From Hyalella azteca (Eukaryota > Arthropoda > Malacostraca > Amphipoda > Hyalellidae), in the NCBI RefSeq assembly GCF_000764305.2, contig NW_025946787.1:560611-624610 (forward strand): 64,000 bases of DNA, given 5' to 3'. Of this stretch, positions 37,301 to 46,300 are shown in pieces. Under the pieces are notes generated by a model, which saw only the letters and a list, made by a program, of their open reading frames with translations, was not told where the DNA came from and did no database searches. Positions within the stretch are counted from its first letter, which is position 1. Each line of letters begins with the position of its first letter. Position numbers and translations under genes: made by a program.

Positions 37301-40300
37301 CCTGCTCCAGCATCATTAATTGCGGACCCAATGGCCTCACGATAATAGCCTTTGCTCTATCGTCGCCGTCACGACAGCCTCCTCATGATGGACGAGCTCA
37401 GCTGGTCTATTTTTGTTCAGTCCTTGCGACCACACAGAGTGTGTAGTACAGAGCTGTGTGGCCAGGGTTGTGTGCTCCAGAGCTGTGTGGGCAGGGCTGT
37501 GTATTCCAGAGCTGTGTGGCCAGGGCTGTGTGGCCAGGACTGTGTGGCCAGGGCTGTGTGTTCCAGAGCTGTGTGGCCAGGGCTGTGTTCCAGAGCTGTG
37601 TGGCCAGGACTGTGTATTCCAGAGCTGTGTGGCCAGGGCTGTGTATTTCAGAGCTGTGTGTCCAGGGCTGTGTGTTCCAGAGCTGTGTGGCCAGGGATGT
37701 GTATTCCAGAGCTGTGTGGCCAGGGCTATGTCTTCCAGAGCTGTGGGGCCAGGGCTATGTCTTCCAGAGCTGTGTGGCCGGGAATGTGTATTCCAGAGCT
37801 GTGTGGCCAGGGCTATGTCTTCCAGAGCTGTGATTCCAGAGCTGTGTGGCCAGGGCTGTGTGTTCCAGAGCTGTGTGGCCAGGGATTTATATTCCAGAGC
37901 TGTGTGGCCAGGACTGTGTGTTCCAGAGCTGCGCGGCCAGGGATGTGTATTCCAGAGCTGTGTGGCCAGGGCTATGTCTTCCAGAGCTGTGTGGCCGGGG
38001 ATGTGTATTCCAGAGCTGTGTGACCAGGGCTATGTCTTCCAGAGCTGTGTGGCCAGGGCTGTGTGTTCTAGAGCTGCGTGGCCAGGGATGTGTGTTCCAG
38101 AGCTGTGTGGCCAGGGCTGTGTATTCCAGAGCTGTGTGGCCAGGGCTGTGTGTTCCAGAGCTGTGTGGCAAGGGCTGTGTATTCCAGAGCTGAGTGGCCA
38201 GGGCTGTGTATTCCAGAGCTGTGTTTTGTCAGGGCTCTGTATTCCAGAGCTGTGTGGCCAGGGCTGTGTATTCCAGAGCTATGCAGTCCAAAGCTATGTA
38301 CTCCAGAGTTGTACATTCAGGATCTGTATACGTAGTTTAGAAGTGTGCAGTCAAAAGCTAACCAGGCCAAATCTGAGAACTCGGTGTGCTGGCAAGAGCT
38401 ATGAAACGTGGAACTCTAAAGTTCGCAGCTGTGCAGGCCAGATGAACATTACAGTAAAGATTTGTGCCTTGTACTTTCCAGCACTGTAGTTCAGAAACTG
38501 CAAGTAGAGCACTGTAGTACAAATATAATTGTCCAAAGGTCAAGTAGTGCCAATATTTCGGAAGCATGAAAATTGATAAAATTGATTTCTGTGTGATAGA
38601 ATTGATAAAATTTTGATTTCTGTGTGATCTCGAAAGCAAAATTTTCAGGAAAATTACGAACGGGAATAAATTCTGTCATAATAACTCTAATATAGTAATA
38701 TAATAAATAATAATAATAATAATAATAATAATTATTATAAATAAAATGCTGTTGGGAACTTTTACAACGATTTAGTCCCATATTTTGCCGAGCGAAGTCG
38801 TCCAACGCTGAAGCATATGGCAAATTTCATGAGATAAAGGCCGTGTTGTATGCCACGCAGGTCACGTAATCAATCGAGCGCCTCATTCCTACGCACGATG
38901 AAGTTAGTTTTGCTAGGAATCGATGACATGGCGAGGAGTCACGTAACTGATGACATGAATGCATTTCTGGCAGCACTTTCTGGATGTCATCTCCTCAGGA
39001 AAGCTTTAGAGGAGCACCAACAAAACTCATGAATACGCAATGCTGCCTCGCTCTGAGAGTTTCAGCGAGAGGAAGGGAAGCTGCAATATGCCAAGCCTGA
39101 GTAGAATTCTTTTCGGAAATGTAAGCGGGCGCGAGTGCCTGACTTACTTCTGCAAATATCTCACGGAGGTGACGCATTTGCCGACGTAAGGTCAAGAAGA
39201 ATAAAGCTTATTTTACTTCTACTGCTCATGGATAAACAAACACAAGCGCGAACACGAGAAATGTTAACACAGTCGGCATAATGGCGAAAAGGTTGCAATA
39301 CACAGATAAGTTGAACGGGGTTGAGAATATATCTTTACAACAATTTGTAGATTTAAAACGATTATTTTGAAGTTTCCTTTGGAGCAACAACAATTTGTAG
39401 ATTTAAAACGATTATTTTGAAGTTTCCTTTGGAGCAAGAAGCACCAAAGTGTCAAGCGCGGTGGTGTTGCAAAAAAAGCGGTGTACAAATGTGCAAAAGT
39501 TCCTCTTTGTGAAAATAATTACTTTACCTGGAATGTAAGAAGAAATACTAAGCCTAAATCTGAAGTCAACTTAAGCCAGATGTCACATTCCTGAAAATCG
39601 TTCATAGCTCCGTTGCCAGGTTTTGTGCTTATACAGCCTGCAATTCGACTTAATAAAAGGGAATGCGCTACGGCGATCAATATCCGAGAACAATGTTCGG
39701 ACTATCAATCAGCCGCAGAAAAGGGAATAGAAACTACGCAAGTAATGGCAGAGCCGCCATTATCCGCATGATGATCTGCATATCCTGTACCGTTATGATC
39801 ATAACCAACGTTCCATTCAAGGTGAATTGCATCTTGTTTCTGCACTGAAGTAAACAATGGCATCGATTGTAGCGGACCAGTAGCACTTGTAAAGGTAATT
39901 TCTAGCGAGGGTAGAAGGCCAATCTCGCTCGATGCGGAGAGCCAAGCAATCTCAGTGCTGGCCATAGAGGGCAATTTCCCTGGGACAAAATCGTGACGAT
40001 ACTGCGTGCCATGACGAAGGCAATCATCACGTCCACAGCCGCAATCCTGGCCATACTATACAATGTTTTCAAGACCCCAGAGGCGACTCGGTCAAAGGGA
40101 TTGAAAACAAAGGCTCTGAATATATTGGTTTTAAAACTTTGTCCTTAAATAAAAGCTGGTCTTCAAATAGTTATTTATTGCTTTTTAAGCGTCAAGTAGC
40201 TAAGTTCATGTTCAAATACGTGTTTTTAACTTTTTCTCATCCACATAGAAGATTTATAAACAGTTTGTCTTCAAATACTAAGAGATAGTATCAGGCACTT

Positions 40301-43300
40301 CATATAAAAAAGGAAACAGAGTAATTTATCACTAAATGAAGTCTTGAAATAATCGAACGTTTTAAAATGGACCAGATTGAATAAGTGAGTCTCTGAAACC
40401 TAGGTCACAAATACATGGCTTCTGAAGAGACGAGCTTCTGGAAGGTGCTAGTAAGTTACCACGAAGCTGAATATGGCAGGGCAATCAGACCAATTTGAAA
40501 ATAATCGATTTCCACCAGATTAAACGATCGGACATAATTAGCTTCTTTTGAATTTGTGTTTTTGTCGGTGGCTTTTCTAATTTGATTTGTTCAATAGCAT
40601 AAAAATGTTTGAGCGTATGGAAACATGAGTCATAACTTTATTACTTATAGAAATTCTAAAATGAATGAGTACCCGCTGCTTCTCTGAGTACATCATGCAC
40701 GAACATAGCAAAACTGTCTACCTCATTGTATAGACAAAGCTGTGGAAAAACTTAATGTTGCAAGCCAAGTTACCTAAATAAGGTCAAGACGAACGCATGA
40801 CAATAGACATTAAGATTGGTCAAGTTTTTGTTGGTCTTGTATTGGTTATTGTATTGGTTTATTATATTGTATACTATATTGTATTGGTTATTGTCTAAGT
40901 TCAAGACAATAAGGTCAAACAGAAACAATTGAATGGTTTTCTCACCGCCATGTAGGCTGGGATAGATATGGACTCCTCTGTCTCTCTCCCAAGCAGTGAC
41001 AGTTAGCAGGTCTCGTAGTGACGAAGGCAGTTCACACGTCAGCACCGCTGTGTTTCCTGACATCACAGCTTCGTCCCTCACCATCACCTCCACACCTTGA
41101 GTCACCACTGCGCCGGTACAATGACGTGCAAGTTTAAATTTCTGTCATACGTATGTGTGAGTTTAAAGGCAATTTTTCTATTCTAGTTAAGTCATTACGA
41201 AATGAATGCTGTAAAAATGATCGTGAAACAACGAAGTGTGAAATTTGGTTACTAAAGAACTTATTTGATACAGATTCATTACCTGCGATATCTTTTCTAC
41301 AATTCATAATGGTAAGTTGAATAGTTTAAAGATAATTAGTTGAAAATATGTCAATAATTGAGTGAATTATCAAATAAATAAATATGAACAGAAACTTTTC
41401 CCTAAAGCTCCAAAGATTTACAGGCGTTCGGTTTCTCGAGTCATTTCAGCAAATGTCATGTGAGGTCGGAAGAAATTCCAGATATGTTATAATTTCAATC
41501 ATCGAATTCAATTTTCAATTCAATTTTTCAAGCTATAATATCTCTACATTGGTAAACAGTTGAGGCCTCACTAAATTCATTCTAGAAACAGCAACAACAA
41601 AAAAATTATTCCAGGTTCGAAATAATTTTTTTCTGATATTTGTAATTAAATTGAAGCCCATTCTGCAACAAATTCATAGTAAAATATTGCATAAGTTTTA
41701 AATAATTACTGCTCTTGGTGATGCTACTGTCCATTAACTGCTGGTCAATATCCTCCTTTTTCCAAATTGTGTCATCAATAATTGTAAAATATCCTCGAAA
41801 AAACGACGTCTACCATAAACCTGGAAAATGTTGTCCAGTAGGAAATTGGCAACCGTTGTAAAAAATTCGAAACCGGAAATTCTCTCGCTCATGGCAGAAT
41901 ATTTATAGTGGTAGTCTTATCACGGAAGAATACTTCACCTCAGCCTATCTAACGAGCCTTCATTGTTAAAACTGCGGAAAGCATATGCAAACTATCTCAT
42001 TTTTGGGGTTATTGAGTCATAAGTCTTATGTTATGGCCTCCATACTTGGGTTCTGGCATCGCCGAGTTGCCAATATCCTGTAACGTCGGCGCCAATATTT
42101 ACGAACAAACTATTTTTGGGGGTAAAAAACACCCATAAATCAAATTAATTTGTCATCTACCAGGAATCTCGGTTGTATGAAAATTTATCTCCTGTAGAGC
42201 GTTAATTTATTTTTTTTTCGATTTTCTTCAGCACGTACTTTTTTGTGTGTGTAAATCAAAAGCCCTGGAGAAAGAGTTAATAAATAATTTGATGGGAGAA
42301 GTTCATAGAAGAATTTCTTCCCGTTGTACGAATAATAATACTTGTTAACCACAAGCAAAGCACATCTAATAACAAATAGTGATATAGGTACATACCCTGA
42401 TTAAATGAATTTCATATAATGGAAAATATGTAAAATAAATGTACATATTTTCGAACACTTGTTATCAAAGTCGAGATGAATTAATTTTCTATGCAATGTC
42501 AGTGAACTGCGTGATGACGACAGTTGTACTCAAATAAGACTAAAATCCATTATGTTTACGGAATACTTTTTTGATGGTATTGCAATGAAATAATACTGAA
42601 AACGAATCAAAAAGAATATCAAGTTACGAAAATGGCAAATTCATTACAACTTTTCTACTTATGCTCATACCAGGCCTGAGTGTAGCGGGTAACCCCAGGA
42701 CGGTGCCGGTGGGGTTGGAGACGGCGCACTGGTACACGCCGGCGTGCACGTCTTGGCGGTACTGACTCGCACTGAACGGCAGCAGCACCAGCGACCCGTT
42801 AGACAAAATCTGAAAAGCCAGAACATTTTCGAAAATTATTCCGGAGATAGAATTGTCAATGAAATTTAAAATTTGTGTGAATTTAAAATTTGGATGGGTT
42901 AAAATTAAAATAGGGTTATTTCTGACAACCCAAGTCGAGGCTATAAACTCAGCTATCTGCGGAGAAATAAAGAATACGGGTACGAATTTATTATTCGCAT
43001 GTAGCGTGTGATGATTGTTTTATATATTTGGAATTATTTCAAAATTTATCCGATCCTAAAAAAAATCCGATTAAATTGAGACTAAAATAATAAGAAGTGA
43101 ATGAACAAAAGAACAAAAATTTACTGAAACAATGGAAAGTCATCGCCTTCCTAAGAATTTATGTGACAATTTTTTCCATCATCGTAACATAACTGATATA
43201 GTAACGAGAAAGTATCACTCAATTTCGCAACTTTTCATCTGCAACGTTTAAATTACTCTTTGGTAATATTTTGTATAACGTCAGCGTATTGCATTTAAAA

Positions 43301-46300
43301 AATTCCTCGCTTTACAATTCATTGCGCGGAAGCTCGGTGACAGGACTCCCACAGCGGCCACAAACCACGTTAAGTGTTTTGCGCACGTCAGTATATCTTT
43401 TGAACAGTTCCCCGGACACCGATACGCTCGTCGACTACAGTACAAAGTTCGTTCTATACAAGTGCAAGTTTGTCCTCCGAGGGCAAACTTCGACAAACTG
43501 GGCATCAGAGCCTATACTTTCAAAAAAGTTAAGAGATCGTAAGTTCATCAGCCAATCACAGACGGCCTTTCAAGCAAAATGCACCAATCATAGACAAGAA
43601 AATAGAGCATAAGTACTTACGTTCACTTGGCGAGTTTTGAAAGTATGGCCCCTGAACTATTGCTTGCTGTGATATGGGTTCCCGATAAATGACTTGACCA
43701 CGTCGGTGCTGATGATCATATCTCATCTCATTTGGAGCAAAATTTTCATATTAAACAGCTCTAAAGTCAGGAGCAGATAAGCCTTTTAAAAGTAATCGCA
43801 TTATAATGTATTATGTAGTGAAAACATTAGTTTATCAAAGATTCCCTTAGATTTTGTTTGAGGTTATGTCTTGAGGTGACTCTGAAGTTAAAATCAGAAC
43901 GATATCTGTAGAAAATGTATTTTATGCGGAAGTTCAAAATTTAATCCGTTTTTTTTTTTTTGCAATAATCTGGCCGAATAAAATTATCCGACGACAATAC
44001 GTGCATATTATTCCATTTTTTTTGTAAAAAGGAAATTCATGCAAACAATGTTAGAATCAGAAACCTTCAATGAATAAAAAGGCCAAGTATTAGAATATTA
44101 TGTTTTTTTGTAAAAAAATTAATAAGCTTTTCGGAGAAGTCTGAATTTTTTATCACCATTAGCAATAGAAATTAAAAGCTTCATATAACTATAATCGTTA
44201 ATTAATTGTGCTATATTTAAGGGATAAAGTTGAAATCATACATTCCACTCAATTTTGCAATAATAAAAGTTGAAGTTCCTGCATTACTTCTACTACTATA
44301 TAGTACTAGTCGAATGATTCAATAATGTCTACGATACGGCCAATATTTTTAAAATTTGAATTATTCAAATTCCGCTCTCATAAATTGAACCCACCTCCCT
44401 AACTCCGGGTATTTCCCTCACGAGATTCTGGTCAAGAAACCTCCACGTGATGCTGGGCTCAGGATCTCCCTTAGCGGCACAATTGAGCACGACCCCGGAG
44501 TTATTACTGTAGGTCACCACGCCTCCAGAGTCATCTTCTTCTGTTCGGCCTTCAGCCAGGACCGGTCCCGAGGGCAGGAGTTGCTGCAGATTTTGTAGCG
44601 ACGTTCCTCTGGCCCGAAGACGCTGAGCGCCATCAGAGTCCGGCGGTGCTATTGGAACGGATAAGGAGAACCCGCTCGTTCTCCCGAGCTCCTCTGCAAA
44701 CAGAATCAGAAACACAGAAAATCAGTATAATCAGTACACAGAAAATCTTTCTTTATTCAGAGGGTTAATATGATGTGTTCCTAAGTTGAGCAAATGACGA
44801 TGGTTTTAAGGGTAGGAACGTTGTCAGAAATGCACCGCCCAACAGCTGAACAGTTCTTGAAAATATTATATCAGCATCTTGTGGCTAAATATTTAATTTT
44901 AGCTTCTTCCAAATTCGCATGTTGGATGACTGTTAATATATCAAGATATTAAAGCGTTTTATTAGATACAACAATTACAAGCCTACTCATCGGCTTTTTA
45001 TCTGTCGGGAAAGTGCATCAAACTTTACGTCATGCTACTGATAACCAGAGTGCAGCAGAAAAATAGTAATAGATATTAAGGTACATCCTAGCAACTGGTC
45101 GCGAGCGACGAACGTTGTCAGTAATGCATGAAACCACAACTCTTTGGATAGTTTTACTCCGCCAGTTCACAATTACAATTTCAAAATATTCATATAACAG
45201 ATACAATGAAATCACACGTGTCGGGCAGTCCTATTTGCAAATTGTATTTATGATCAAAGGGACTGTTGTTTCACGAATGTTTTTTTCTGTCATGCTTGGT
45301 CTAACCCGTTGCAAAATTGTTGAATGCCAAGCCGTAATTTCACAAACAACTTTCCAAGTGGTAAACTGCAACTGAGTCATGTTCAGTGACGTGCAAGGAA
45401 AAGAGCTATTGTAAAACACGACCGTGCCCAAACAAAATTTTAATTATTAGATCTAAGGCAGCAGCCTATTGAATGCAAAATTAAAACGCGAGTTGGGGGT
45501 GACCTGTGTCTGGGATATATGTACAGTAACGCTCATGTTAAATATAACACTAAAATGACAACATAATTAAATGGATGACCCCAGTAAAGAATAAACGGGG
45601 ATGAAGCCGACAGAGAATAAAATATTTGGTCATAACGGATACGCGAACTGCAAATATAATATAATATCTGCATGTAAAACCTAAAAAAAGGGTTGGGCGT
45701 TAGTTAGAAAATTAATCGACTTACTAAAACTCTTTGAGGGAAAGATCGCATACTTCTTAAAATGTTAAACAAATGCGTCCTTAGGACCGTTCAGAAACTG
45801 TTTAATAATTTTCTAGTGCAATTAGTGTACAAACCACGGAGATCATCGCAAGGAAAACATTTTAAAAATTTGATAAATGAGTTAAATGAGGCAAGTTTGC
45901 ATGTCATGTTTCCAGCTTCTATTTTGTTTTAAAGATTAACCAAAAAGTACGCTGGGATTTTCATTATAAATTTCGTTTGGACAACCTACATATTGAAAAA
46001 TGTCAGTTTGGTTATATATTCAAGTATAATCTGTCCGGTTTTGACTCCAAAATAAATGTATACCTAGAAAAATTTGCGAATTTTGAGTTGGCTATTGTGA
46101 AAAGTAACACAAATAAGGACAGACATTCTGAAAGTTGGAACAATGTTGCGATCTTGTTTGATTTTTAGCTGGCATCGTGCTCAATATTCTGGTGAAAACG
46201 AAGTTCAAAGGTTTGGGGAACGGAATATTGAATATGTTTGGAAGCAATTTATGTATAAAACATTAATTTTCTGAAAAATGCCATGAATGACAGTTCTATG

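Larger units (their letters stand above)
34751..40945 (-). other. Intron within Ig2
   Basis: 6.2 kb, the longest intron here. It contains the acceptor repeat, the 29-bp minisatellite (37440..38300), a (TAA)n tract near 38700..38730 and a 53-bp direct repeat (39338..39440). GC-richer patches at 38780..39200 and 39660..40090 carry short ORFs I cannot assign and may be decayed transposons. Confidence 0.7.

Noticed and set aside
37352..38489. Long overlapping plus-strand ORFs (up to 358 codons) rich in Cys, Gln and Ser
   Set aside because: They are the stop-free 29-bp minisatellite read in three frames. No start context, no domain, and the same peptide period in every frame.
34601..41107. Hypervariable Ig2/Ig3 alternative-exon arrays as in Dscam1
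   Set aside because: Only one full exon was found at each position; the downstream copies at Ig3 are partial and lack a usable acceptor.
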